64,000 nucleotides of DNA from positions 248,001 to 312,000 of the forward strand of contig NZ_JAJQKI010000003.1 in NCBI RefSeq assembly GCF_023036475.1. The letters run 5' to 3'. The position numbers and the translations under genes were made by a program. Shown here piece after piece: positions 55,010-63,175 of this stretch (positions are counted from its first letter, which is position 1; every line of letters starts with the position of its first letter). The notes under the pieces were generated by a model. It saw only the letters and a list, made by a program, of their open reading frames with translations. It had not been told where the DNA came from and did no database searches. The DNA comes from Bacillus pinisoli (lineage in GTDB: Bacteria; Bacillota; Bacilli; Bacillales; SA4).

Positions 55010-56014
55010 CTATTCTTTCACGTTGAATTCATTAGCAAACCAATTGTCAATTCGCTGAATCATACCTTCCATTGCTTTCTTATTAGAAAATGAAGGTAGT
55101 TCTGCGAGCAAGGCTTGTTTAGGGATAGAAACCTCTGGACCTTTTTTCTGCAAGATAAAAATACTCTTAGCATGTTCTTTCTTTTTAAACATGGATGAAG
55201 GTAATTGAAGCAGCCCTAAGATTACACCATTGTCTTTTATAAAATCATGGAGAGCCTTCGTCTGATCGCCTTCAAACATCAGGTTAGGTACTAGAAATAC
55301 AAGCTTCCCACCTGGCTTGGTATATTTAAAACTTTGTTCAATAAATAAATGGTGAGCTAATGAATGTCCTGTTTCCGCTTTTAGTTGGAATTTGTCAGCG
55401 CTCATTGCATTCGGATAATACCCAACCGGTAAGTCACACACAACTAGATCAACCGGATCAATGAATAAGTCTTGTAAAGCGTCTTGATTAAACAGCTCAA
55501 TTTGATGCTCTTGTAAATTTGCATTTGCCAAACTTAACTTCACTAATAAATCGTCTACTTCAATTCCAAATCCTGTGACATTGTTTTGAGGCAGATGGTT
55601 AAGAACGGCTGTTAAAAGATTGGCCGTCCCGATGGCAGGATCTAGTATGGACATATTTTCATTACCTGCTGTCAACTTATTCACTAGATAACTGACAAAC
55701 AGACTTACTGCATCAGGTGTCATTTGATGATGGGCTTGTGTAGCTTCCTTCATCCCTTTTAGAATTGCCAACTGGTAACCTTTTCGAATCTCTTCGTTTG
55801 ATACTCTATCAAGTTTAAAATTTTCGTATTCTTTCCTCAATCTCTTCACTAAAAGCTCGTTATGTAAAAGTTCTTCTTGTATAATCTCACCCTCAAAAAG
55901 GTTAACACCTGTTAGGTAAACCGCTTCTAAATAGGAAACTTCTAATTTCTCTTGTATTAGCGTAGCTGTAGTATCAACTAACGTGAACCAACTTTCCATC
56001 GTAGACATTGTCAT
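55010..56014 (-). CDS. ytxK: YtxK, class I methyltransferase-like protein
   Basis: A 334-residue protein with an N6-adenine-methyltransferase-like fold. The AdoMet motif reads SILDPAIGTANLLTAVL (about 121-137) and motif IV is VVCDLPVGYY, related to NPPY but altered. It resembles type I modification subunits (HsdM) but is much shorter and lacks a partner. B. subtilis YtxK is next to ackA, as here; its substrate is unknown. ATG follows GGAGG. Confidence 0.85.
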   Translation of the reverse strand: MTMSTMESWFTLVDTTATLIQEKLEVSYLEAVYLTGVNLFEGEIIQEELLHNELLVKRLRKEYENFKLDRVSNEEIRKGYQLAILKGMKEATQAHHQMTPDAVSLFVSYLVNKLTAGNENMSILDPAIGTANLLTAVLNHLPQNNVTGFGIEVDDLLVKLSLANANLQEHQIELFNQDALQDLFIDPVDLVVCDLPVGYYPNAMSADKFQLKAETGHSLAHHLFIEQSFKYTKPGGKLVFLVPNLMFEGDQTKALHDFIKDNGVILGLLQLPSSMFKKKEHAKSIFILQKKGPEVSIPKQALLAELPSFSNKKAMEGMIQRIDNWFANEFNVKE

Positions 56015-56103
56015 TTAACCGTTCCTCCTCTTATCATTGCTCTTTCACTTACGGAGACCTTCATTCCAATATAGTATCATAACATAATTTTTCATAGGTA
56101 TGT

Positions 56104-56132
56104 AAAAACGCCTCGATTTTCGAGGCGTTTTA
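56104..56132 (-). terminator. Terminator after tpx
   Basis: AAAACGCCTCG / CGAGGCGTTTT stem with a short loop and T run. Confidence 0.9.
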
Positions 56133-56143
56133 AGTATCTATCT

Positions 56144-56644
56144 TTATTGTGCTGCTTTTGCTGCTTCAAGTGCTGCTTCATAATCTGGGTGAGTAGTTCC
56201 CTCACTTACATACTCTACATATGTAACTGTGTCATTACTATCAACGACGAAAATGGATCTAGCTAGTAATCTTAACTCTTTCATATGTACTCCATATGCT
56301 TCTGCAAAGGAAAAATCACGATGGTCAGATAATGTTTGAACATTTTCGATTCCGTTTGCTCCACACCAGCGCTTTTGGGCAAATGGTAGGTCAGCACTAA
56401 TAGTTAAGATCTTTACATTATCTAATTTCGCTGCTTCTTCGTTGAATCTACGTGTTTGGGCATCACATAAGCCCGTATCAAGTGATGGTACCACACTAAT
56501 TAATCTTACTGAACCCTTTGAATCAGAAAGTGAAACTGGAGTTAAATCATTTGCTAATACTGTAAAGTCTGGAGCCTTGTCTCCAACTTTTACTTCATTT
56601 CCTAACAATGTGATTGGATTACCTTTAAACGTAATGGATGCCAT
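56144..56644 (-). CDS. tpx: Thiol peroxidase
   Basis: A 166-residue atypical two-Cys peroxiredoxin that reduces peroxides using thioredoxin. The peroxidatic Cys60 lies in [21 protein letters not shown] and the resolving Cys94 in QKRWCGANG. Length and motifs are typical. ATG follows AGGAGG. In B. subtilis tpx lies between ytfJ and ytxK, as here. Confidence 0.97.
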   Translation of the reverse strand: MASITFKGNPITLLGNEVKVGDKAPDFTVLANDLTPVSLSDSKGSVRLISVVPSLDTGLCDAQTRRFNEEAAKLDNVKILTISADLPFAQKRWCGANGIENVQTLSDHRDFSFAEAYGVHMKELRLLARSIFVVDSNDTVTYVEYVSEGTTHPDYEAALEAAKAAQ

Positions 56645-56741
56645 CTACTCTTCCTCCTAAAAACTTCTTTAGATTCAATATTATTCTACCGACAACAGGA
56701 ATTTATTGCAAATAAGTTGCTGAACAAAAAAAGAATAAAAA

Positions 56742-56769
56742 AGAAAAAGTTAACCATTAAGGTTAACCC
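56742..56769 (-). terminator. Terminator after ytfJ
   Basis: GGTTAACC / GGTTAAC-type stem followed by TTTTTC. Confidence 0.75.
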
Positions 56770-56773
56770 TTCA

Positions 56774-57247
56774 TTAAAAATCAATTGTCTCTTTTGGCTG
56801 GTTTTGATTCTGATTATTATTTTGATTTTGGTTGTTGTTTTGTTGGTTATTATTATTTTTGCTAAACATTTGTTGAATTTTTTCTACAGCTTGTGGAGCC
56901 GCTTCTAGAATTTTTTCATAAAGGTGAGTGCTTTCGTCAAGATGTAGCATTTTCACTCCTGAAGCATTAACGATTAAGAAGGCAATTGGTGTAATAGATA
57001 CCCCTCCACCACTACCTCCGCCAAACGGTAGTTTAGGTGCTGAACTTTCGCCATCTTTCTTAGAACCACTGTCTACTTGGAATTCACTTCCACCTGCTGC
57101 AAACCCGAAACCAACCTTTGAAACTGTTAGAATAACACTACCATCTGGAGTTTCAACAGGATCTCCAATAATGGTATTTACATCAATCATTTGCTTTAAG
57201 CTTTCCATTGCAGTAGTCATTAAACCTTGAATAGGATGTTCTGCCAT
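56774..57247 (-). CDS. ytfJ: GerW family sporulation protein YtfJ
   Basis: A 157-residue protein. The core (about 1-120) includes IIGDPVETPDGSVILTVSKVGFGFAAGG and a Gly-rich loop GGGSGGGVSITPIAF, typical of the GerW/YtfJ family linked to germination and sporulation. The C-terminus is a low-complexity Asn/Gln run (about 130-152). The start is the ATG of MAEHPIQG, seven bases after GGAGG. It begins 15 bases after ytfI. Confidence 0.9.
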   Translation of the reverse strand: MAEHPIQGLMTTAMESLKQMIDVNTIIGDPVETPDGSVILTVSKVGFGFAAGGSEFQVDSGSKKDGESSAPKLPFGGGSGGGVSITPIAFLIVNASGVKMLHLDESTHLYEKILEAAPQAVEKIQQMFSKNNNNQQNNNQNQNNNQNQNQPKETIDF

Positions 57248-57262
57248 ACTGATTCCTCCCAT

Positions 57263-57949
57263 TTACGATATAGATTTACTGTTTTTTGATTTAAGAAATG
57301 AAGGTCCACCCGTGAAGGAGGGAAGTCCTCCCTTCCAAAATTTTACGATTCTTAATCCTGCTAAAATAGCATTCCCGATTCGAAAAGAAAGCATACATGT
57401 TAGTTTAGTATGAGAAAAGGAATGTTGAAAAAAGGGGGTTATCGTGATAGTGGGGTTTGTTTTCAATCTCATATACTGACTAACTAGCCCGATAATCCCT
57501 CCTTTTACCGCCCAACCTGCCCCGACGAGCATACCTGTTAATGCAGCATCACCTATTCCAAAGTTTGTATGCCAGTCTAGCTTAAGAATCGTTACCTTCT
57601 GTAGAAAAGCTCTTACTATACTGTGTAAATGAACGACGTGTTGAATAACTTCTCTAGCATTTTTAAAGCCATTTAGTATCTCATTTGGTGTGACCTCTGT
57701 TGGTTGCTTTTCTTTTACCTCGCTTGAATTCCCCATTTGGGATTCTTTCTTGAATACGATACTGTTTGTGTCTTTATCTATTTTGACTAAAGGGATCTTA
57801 AACGTATATCGAAAGAACCATAATTTGACCATTATTGAAAGCTGATCATCGTCTTGGGTATGTGAATAATCTATTTTAATATAGAGATTTGAAAGTAGTA
57901 GTAACGAAAAAAATAATATAATGGCTAGGATCACATAGAGCCAAATCAT
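57263..57949 (-). CDS. ytfI: DUF2953 membrane protein YtfI
   Basis: A 228-residue protein with an N-terminal membrane helix (LYVILAIILFFSLLLLSNLY), a soluble mid part with KLWFFRYTFKIPLVKID, and a weakly hydrophobic region near GDAALTGMLVGAGWAVKGGI. Family DUF2953, placed before ytfJ as in B. subtilis; probably a sporulation gene. I prefer the ATG six bases after GAGGTG; a GTG three codons earlier overlaps that site. Confidence 0.82.
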   Translation of the reverse strand: MIWLYVILAIILFFSLLLLSNLYIKIDYSHTQDDDQLSIMVKLWFFRYTFKIPLVKIDKDTNSIVFKKESQMGNSSEVKEKQPTEVTPNEILNGFKNAREVIQHVVHLHSIVRAFLQKVTILKLDWHTNFGIGDAALTGMLVGAGWAVKGGIIGLVSQYMRLKTNPTITITPFFQHSFSHTKLTCMLSFRIGNAILAGLRIVKFWKGGLPSFTGGPSFLKSKNSKSIS

Positions 57950-58031
57950 TCCAATCACCTCATTCGCTTAACAGTATCACCTTCGCACAAGCAAATTAAA
58001 CCTAATCAATCAAAAGGGAGGTGTTAATCCA

Positions 58032-58059
58032 CAAAAAAACCTATCTTAACAGATAGGTT
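58032..58059 (-). terminator. Terminator upstream of ytfI
   Basis: AACCTATCT / AGATAGGTT stem and seven T on the minus strand. It ends transcripts arriving from sppA-yteJ. Confidence 0.85.
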
Positions 58060-58072
58060 GAGTCTTAAATTG

Positions 58073-58257
58073 GGCTCTGTTAAACTTTGTTGTTGATTTT
58101 CGTTCCAGAACACTCGCTTTCCGTGGGCGAATCCGGGAGCCTCCTCGGCAAAAACCGTGCCTGCGGGGTCTCCCGCGACCCGCTCTCCCACAGGAGTCTC
58201 GCGTCCTTCCACTTCAATCAACTCTGCTAAAAATCAACGCTGTACTTTAACATAGCC
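58073..58257. repeat. Bacillaceae-type intergenic repeat (family 2, copy H2)
   Basis: 185 bases from GGCTCTGTTAAAC to TTTAACATAGCC with inner CACTCGCTTTCCG and GGAGTCTCGCG words as in copy H1. An open frame across it on the minus strand is a by-product. Confidence 0.85.
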
Positions 58258-58271
58258 TTAAATTTAAATAG

Positions 58272-58315
58272 GCTCTTTTCTAATACTTAGCTGCTTTTCA
58301 ATCTTATATTTTTAA
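58272..58315 (+). repeat. Truncated family 1 element (copy G) at the 3' end of yteJ
   Basis: GGCTCTTTTCTAATACTTAG then GCTTTTCAATCTTATATTT matches the left end of copy B; it runs up to the yteJ stop codon. With copy H2 it fills the 362 bases between ytfI and yteJ. Confidence 0.7.
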
Positions 58316-58803
58316 ATATTATCACTAAAACGTTCGAGTATGACACTAGTGTCTGAGAATAAATCATGTACCCCTTGTTTCTTTCTAGTGAAGGCAACCA
58401 CTATAAATCCTACAAAGAAAATGGTCTTAGCAATGAATTTCCCAATCACTTCACGAAATAGGACAGTCGTCCAAGTTAATGGCCTTTCATGAAGATCTAC
58501 CACTTTTAATCCAAACACCATTTTTCCAATAGTCTGCTTAAAAACCTTTGTCATAACAACAAAATAGAGGTACATGGTTAAAGCAGTTAGGATGGCAATT
58601 GGTGTAAACATATTTTCTTTTACTATGGAGAAATCAAAATAACGAAAGATGGGATAGTTAACAAGTTGATTAAGACTAGAAATGACGATTACATCTAGCA
58701 AATAAGCCCAAAATCTAATCCAAAAACCTGCATAATAAATACGTTTTGTTACAGTTTGCGCAGTATGATCTACATTCTCTTCTGTATGAATAGATGTGTC
58801 CAT
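58312..58803 (-). CDS. yteJ: RDD family membrane protein YteJ
   Basis: A 163-residue protein with three to four membrane helices and the RDD family start FWIRFWAYLLDVIVI (Arg, Asp, Asp). It has the MTKVFKQTIGKMVFGLKVVD loop typical of the family. In B. subtilis sppA and yteJ act together against lantibiotics, with YteJ as inhibitor of SppA. It follows sppA by 12 bases. ATG after GGAGGG. Confidence 0.9.
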   Translation of the reverse strand: MDTSIHTEENVDHTAQTVTKRIYYAGFWIRFWAYLLDVIVISSLNQLVNYPIFRYFDFSIVKENMFTPIAILTALTMYLYFVVMTKVFKQTIGKMVFGLKVVDLHERPLTWTTVLFREVIGKFIAKTIFFVGFIVVAFTRKKQGVHDLFSDTSVILERFSDNI

Positions 58804-58815
58804 ATGATTTCCCTC

Positions 58816-59823
58816 CTACTCCTGATATAAATACATAGGTCTTGGAGCATTCGGTTGACTCAATAATTTCATAAGACTATTCATCTCAATATCATTAGAG
58901 AACCATTTTTGTGCGCCCATTGAAAAGATAGATGAGAAACCGTAAGCAGCTTCGTATTGAATGACTGTTACATCACCCAAATCAAAATCTGCTTTTAACC
59001 CTTCAATTGCATCTTCCCAATAACCAAATTCATCAATCAGTTGTAAGTCTTTCGCTTGTCTTCCATCATAAATTCGTCCATCTGCAATCTTACGAACTTG
59101 TTCCTCTGAGAGATTTCGTCCTTCTGAAATGACCTTTACGAATCCGCTATACGAATTATTAATCATAGACTGTAGAATTTGTCTTTCGTCCTCTGTCATT
59201 TCTCTAGTTGGACTCATAATGTCCTTATATGGCCCACTTTTTACTGTCTCCATCATTACACCATATTTTTCAGCAAGCCCACTGTAATTCAAACTCTGAA
59301 AAATAACTCCTAGAGATCCTGTTAACGTTTCAGGACTTGCATAAATTTTATCAGCTGGAGCTGCTATATAGTAACCTCCTGAAGCAGCAATACTCCCCAT
59401 AGATATGTATACAGGCTTTTCCGTTTCAGCCTGGATATCTTTAATACGGTCGTGTATTTCTGCACTTTCTACTACGCCACCTCCAGGTGAATTCACTCTA
59501 ATTAAGATTCCTCTTACTGAGTCATCCTCTGCCGCCTTATCAAGCATTCTTAAGAAAGCACGATGATCATAACCCGCTGATTGAAAGAAAGAAGAGACAT
59601 CACCAGTATCCATAATAGCGCCATTTACGTCTAAGACCGCTATCTTATAAATCAGATCCCCTTCTTCTAACACGGTCTCCATAAATTCTTCGTCAGTCGG
59701 GAATAAATCCTCTGAGAAGGTAGAAAAATTTCCGAAGGCTAAAGATGTAGCCACATTGACAATAGCAGAAAATATAAATAACCCTACTGCAATACCAAGG
59801 GCTATCCAACGTTTACTATTCAT
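58816..59823 (-). CDS. sppA: Signal peptide peptidase SppA
   Basis: A 335-residue membrane protease with an N-terminal anchor helix (about 5-28). The Ser-Lys dyad is Ser148 in MGSIAASGGYYIA and Lys200 in VKSGPYKDIM; the crotonase-like NSPGGGV motif is at about 111. It degrades leftover signal peptides and supports envelope stress resistance. ATG follows AAGGAGGG. Operon with yteJ. Confidence 0.95.
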   Translation of the reverse strand: MNSKRWIALGIAVGLFIFSAIVNVATSLAFGNFSTFSEDLFPTDEEFMETVLEEGDLIYKIAVLDVNGAIMDTGDVSSFFQSAGYDHRAFLRMLDKAAEDDSVRGILIRVNSPGGGVVESAEIHDRIKDIQAETEKPVYISMGSIAASGGYYIAAPADKIYASPETLTGSLGVIFQSLNYSGLAEKYGVMMETVKSGPYKDIMSPTREMTEDERQILQSMINNSYSGFVKVISEGRNLSEEQVRKIADGRIYDGRQAKDLQLIDEFGYWEDAIEGLKADFDLGDVTVIQYEAAYGFSSIFSMGAQKWFSNDIEMNSLMKLLSQPNAPRPMYLYQE

Positions 59824-59955
59824 TAAAGCTCCCTCCTTACGACAAACTATACCTAGTTTTCATATGATTGTTGATTTTGATACACTATAACTATAATATG
59901 AGCTTCCATTCTTGGCTACCCATAACATTTTTTACATAATTTAGGAGGTAATTTT

Positions 59956-60768
59956 ATGTCATCACGCAAAAATATATACTTTTTTTACAAAAAAGATCCT
60001 GAAATCATGAACCACGTGAAAGAGCTTGAGGAATTAGCAACCACTCATGGGTTCTCTGTTGTGACAAACAGCAAGGAGGCCAATATTATCGTTAGTATTG
60101 GAGGAGGTGACGGCAACTTCTTACAAGCAGTTAGAAAAACTGGGTTTCGTGAAGACTGCTTATATACAGGAGTTACAACACATTCGTCCTTAAGTTTATA
60201 CTGTGATTTCCACATTGAAGATAAACAGAAGATGGTTGAAGCTATGACAAACGAGCAAATTGAAGTAAGGCGTTATCCTGTACTAACTGCATCTATTGAC
60301 GATACAACCTCGTTTTACTGTTTAAATGAATTGTCCATTCGTTCTGGAATTATTAAAACTTTTGTAATGGATGTTTATATTGATGATTTACATTTTGAGA
60401 GGTTCCGCGGAGACGGAATGATTGTAGCCACTCCTACGGGTAGTACAGGCTATAATAAATCAGTTGGTGGTGCTGTGGTCGATCCAATGCTTCCATGCTT
60501 ACAAGTCAGTGAATTAGCGTCACTTAACAACAACCGATACAGAACTCTAGGTTCCTCCTTCATTTTAAGTGGGAACAGAACCCTTACACTAGAAATTATT
60601 CAAGACGGTAATGATTATCCTATCATTGGGGCCGACAATGAAGCACTTGGAATCAGTCATGTAAAAAAAGTGGTCATTAACTTAACTGATAAGAGAATTA
60701 AAACTGTTAAATTAAAAGATAATTCCTATTGGGAAAAAGTAAGACGAACTTTCTTAATAGAGGAATAG
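59956..60768 (+). CDS. ppnKB: NAD kinase 2
   Basis: A 270-residue NAD kinase with the GGGDG nucleotide motif (VSIGGGDGNFLQAV, about 48-61), FRGDGMIVATPTGSTGYNKS and the catalytic Asp in that first motif. It phosphorylates NAD to NADP. Bacillus has two such genes; this position next to sppA matches the second, called ytdI or ppnKB (nadK2). ATG follows AGGAGG. Confidence 0.9.
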   Translation: MSSRKNIYFFYKKDPEIMNHVKELEELATTHGFSVVTNSKEANIIVSIGGGDGNFLQAVRKTGFREDCLYTGVTTHSSLSLYCDFHIEDKQKMVEAMTNEQIEVRRYPVLTASIDDTTSFYCLNELSIRSGIIKTFVMDVYIDDLHFERFRGDGMIVATPTGSTGYNKSVGGAVVDPMLPCLQVSELASLNNNRYRTLGSSFILSGNRTLTLEIIQDGNDYPIIGADNEALGISHVKKVVINLTDKRIKTVKLKDNSYWEKVRRTFLIEE

Positions 60769-60778
60769 TTCGTAAAAT

Positions 60779-60808
60779 GAGAGGCATTGCGGTTTCGCAA
60801 TGCCTCTC
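60779..60808. terminator. Strong hairpin between convergent genes
   Basis: Perfect 13-base stem GAGAGGCATTGCG / CGCAATGCCTCTC with a four-base loop. T runs are poor on both sides, so it may act more as a 3' end protector. Confidence 0.75.
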
Positions 60809-60811
60809 GTA

Positions 60812-60988
60812 TTAACTTCTACGTAATTGTTGATTAAGCGAACTTAGTTCCTCTTCTACTTGTATCAAACGTTTTTCCAAAGGAGCCACGTTTCCGTTTA
60901 CAAACTCTAGCTTTTCTAAATTATGTTGAAGTTGAATATATTCATCCTTTAATTCTGCAATCTTCGTTTCAATCTCTGTTTTCTCCAT
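60812..60988 (-). CDS. Small coiled-coil protein, unknown
   Basis: A 58-residue protein that is nearly all helical (MEKTEIETKIAELKDEYIQL ... VEEELSSLNQQLRRS). ATG follows AGAGG by seven bases; the longer frame lacks a ribosome site. Small coiled-coil proteins of this type lie near ytdI in other Bacillus as I remember. Function unknown. Confidence 0.75.
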   Translation of the reverse strand: MEKTEIETKIAELKDEYIQLQHNLEKLEFVNGNVAPLEKRLIQVEEELSSLNQQLRRS

Positions 60989-61017
60989 GGTGATGCCTCT
61001 CTTTCTATACTTCTGGA

Positions 61018-61455
61018 TTATGCTTGTCTGGATCTCAGAACAACTATACCAAGCACTATAATAACGCAACCTACCACGATCCAAGTATAAGTACTGAACA
61101 GAAAGTTCTTAAAATGGGGTGGTGCATCGTGAACAAACACCGCTTTTACAAATTCGTTTGGTTGAATTTCTACAGCAATTGCTTCCTTTGTGGCGATTCC
61201 CTTTATTTCGTAGTAGTTTGTTCCAATGTCATAATAATTCGATGCATTCCCATAATAATCTCCACCATATTCATCAGCTTGTGTTTCTACTTGCCCAACG
61301 ACTTTTCCTACTTCATCTTTCGGAAGAATAAGGCCTTCTTTGACCTCATAGACTTTCCCGTCATTCACCACAAATCCATACGCCCATGTTAAGGAAAATG
61401 CTGACACTTCAAAAGCAAAGAAGGAGAATATTAGAAGGACTATTATTTTTTTCAT
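61018..61455 (-). CDS. Exported protein with C-terminal membrane anchor
   Basis: A 145-residue protein with a signal peptide (MKKIIVLLIFSFFAFEVSAF), an extracytoplasmic domain of about 95 residues with a Tyr/Gly/Asn-rich stretch (EYGGDYYGNASNYYDIGTNYYEI), and a C-terminal membrane helix (YTWIVVGCVIIVLGIVVLRSRQ). No family recognised. ATG follows GAGGTG. It is close to ytcJ upstream (14 bases), so likely co-transcribed with it. Confidence 0.78.
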   Translation of the reverse strand: MKKIIVLLIFSFFAFEVSAFSLTWAYGFVVNDGKVYEVKEGLILPKDEVGKVVGQVETQADEYGGDYYGNASNYYDIGTNYYEIKGIATKEAIAVEIQPNEFVKAVFVHDAPPHFKNFLFSTYTWIVVGCVIIVLGIVVLRSRQA

Positions 61456-61469
61456 CAGATATCACCTCA

Positions 61470-63074
61470 TTATAAAGGAATGGGCTCTTTCCTTTTATAA
61501 ACAATTTCACCATTGACTACAGTCATTATAACATTCGTGTTTAGGATCTGTTCTGGTGTTACCGTTAATAAGTCTTGATCTAAAATGGTAAAGTCAGCAT
61601 CATAACCAACAGCAATTTTACCTCTTTCATGTTCTCGCTGAATAGCAAAGGCACTTCCCGATGTAAACAATTGAATGGCATCAAACGTTGATAATGCTTG
61701 TTCTGGATAATAGGTAATCGTTGGTTCATTCGGATTAGCTCTCGTGATAGCAGCATGAATACCAAGTATCGGATCCACTGGTTCAATGGGAGCATCTGAA
61801 CCACCTGAGCACGGTATACCTTCGTTTAAAAGAGTTTTCCACGCGTAGCAGTACTCTATCCGTTCAACACCTAACCTCTCCACAACCCAAGGAAAGTCCG
61901 TAGCAACAAATCTTGGTTGTATATCAAGGACAACAGGTAGCTTCTTTACTCTCTCTATTAAATCTTTTCTTAGTATTTGTGCGTGAATGAGCCGATCACG
62001 TTGCCCTAGAGCAGGAGGATATAATTCAATAGCATTTAATACATACTCAAATGCTAGATCACCTATCGCATGAATGGCAACCGGCATATTAAAACTTCTA
62101 GCTTTTTTTACTAGTTCGGTTAATTGTTCTTCTGAATAGTTGGCAACTCCAGAAGTGGTCGGATCATCCTGATAAGGCTGACTTAGTAAAGCCGTCCTTC
62201 CCCCAAGGGCACCATCCGCAAAGATTTTCATCGCGCCAATCTCAATGCCACCGTTCACATGACCAACACCTAATCCTTGGTTATGCATGTCTTCTACTAC
62301 TTCATGATGAACCAATAAATTCGCTTTAAAATGTAATCCTTGTTTATTGATGATGTTTTTAAAGGTTTGATAAGTTCGAGTGAACCCTCCATAGTAGTTG
62401 AGATCTTCACTATGACCCCCAACTAACCCAAGTTTGTGACAATCTTGAATGGATGCTCGTAGTGCTTTCTCCAGATAGTCAGTCGTTACTTTTGGAATTA
62501 CCTGCTTCACTAGTTCTTGTGCCTGATCTAAAAGATAACCTGTTGGCTCACCTTCCTGATCCCTCACGATGACACCACCAGCAGGGTCTTTGGTGTCAGA
62601 CGTAATACCCGCAAGATCTAAGGCCATACTATTGGCCACTATGGCATGCCGACAAATTCTATGTAAAATCAAAGGATTATTTGGAGCTATTTCATCTAAC
62701 TCTTTCGCATGAAAAATCTTTTTATCAGATAGCTGATTTTCATTCCATCCTTCGCCTATTACCCATTCTCCATGTTTTATTTCAGAGACTCTCATTTTTA
62801 AGGCCTCTATTATTTCTTTAGAAGAAGTCAAAGTAGATAAGTCAAGACGAATTAGTTTCTCTCCATGCCCAATAAGATGTAGGTGACTGTCTACAAATCC
62901 AGGAAACATAACTGCTCCTTCTAAATCCATGAGAGTGTCAGGTTGGTATTGATGCATTAGTTGGTCCTTTGCACCAGTTGCGATAATTTTATCACCTACT
63001 ATATAAACAGCTTCAACCTCACTATCTTCCGTAAGAAGAGTCTTTATTTTTCCTCCAAACCATAAAACACCCAT
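61470..63074 (-). CDS. ytcJ: Amidohydrolase YtcJ
   Basis: A 534-residue amidohydrolase-3 family enzyme. It has the metal motif PGFVDSHLHLIGHG (about 58-70), HAIGDLAFEYVL and the late Asp in CSGGSDAPIEPVDPILG. Substrates of this family are amide or lactam bonds with N-substituted amino acids or similar; the natural one is unknown. ATG follows AAAGGTGG. It lies between the acyl-CoA synthetase and an exported protein. Confidence 0.92.
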   Translation of the reverse strand: MGVLWFGGKIKTLLTEDSEVEAVYIVGDKIIATGAKDQLMHQYQPDTLMDLEGAVMFPGFVDSHLHLIGHGEKLIRLDLSTLTSSKEIIEALKMRVSEIKHGEWVIGEGWNENQLSDKKIFHAKELDEIAPNNPLILHRICRHAIVANSMALDLAGITSDTKDPAGGVIVRDQEGEPTGYLLDQAQELVKQVIPKVTTDYLEKALRASIQDCHKLGLVGGHSEDLNYYGGFTRTYQTFKNIINKQGLHFKANLLVHHEVVEDMHNQGLGVGHVNGGIEIGAMKIFADGALGGRTALLSQPYQDDPTTSGVANYSEEQLTELVKKARSFNMPVAIHAIGDLAFEYVLNAIELYPPALGQRDRLIHAQILRKDLIERVKKLPVVLDIQPRFVATDFPWVVERLGVERIEYCYAWKTLLNEGIPCSGGSDAPIEPVDPILGIHAAITRANPNEPTITYYPEQALSTFDAIQLFTSGSAFAIQREHERGKIAVGYDADFTILDQDLLTVTPEQILNTNVIMTVVNGEIVYKRKEPIPL

Positions 63075-63116
63075 TTTCTAAACCACCTTTTCTCAATTAA
63101 ACGTGCTAAACAGTTC

Positions 63117-63140
63117 AAAAGCAGCCAGGCGGCTGCTTTT
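63117..63140 (-). terminator. Terminator after the acyl-CoA synthetase gene
   Basis: AAAAGCAGCC / GGCTGCTTTT stem, loop of four, ending in TTTT. Confidence 0.75.
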
Positions 63141-63175
63141 AGTGAAAGGCTTGTTTTGTACATAAATAAAATAGC

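Noticed and set aside
58024..58221. Minus-strand open frame of 65 residues
   Set aside because: It lies inside the family 2 repeat and starts without a ribosome site; GC-rich repeats often leave open frames.
59824..59880. Sigma-W promoter for sppA (TGAAAA ... CGTA)
   Set aside because: The spacing is 15 instead of 16-17, -35 is imperfect, and the -10 touches the ribosome site, so a transcript would have almost no leader.
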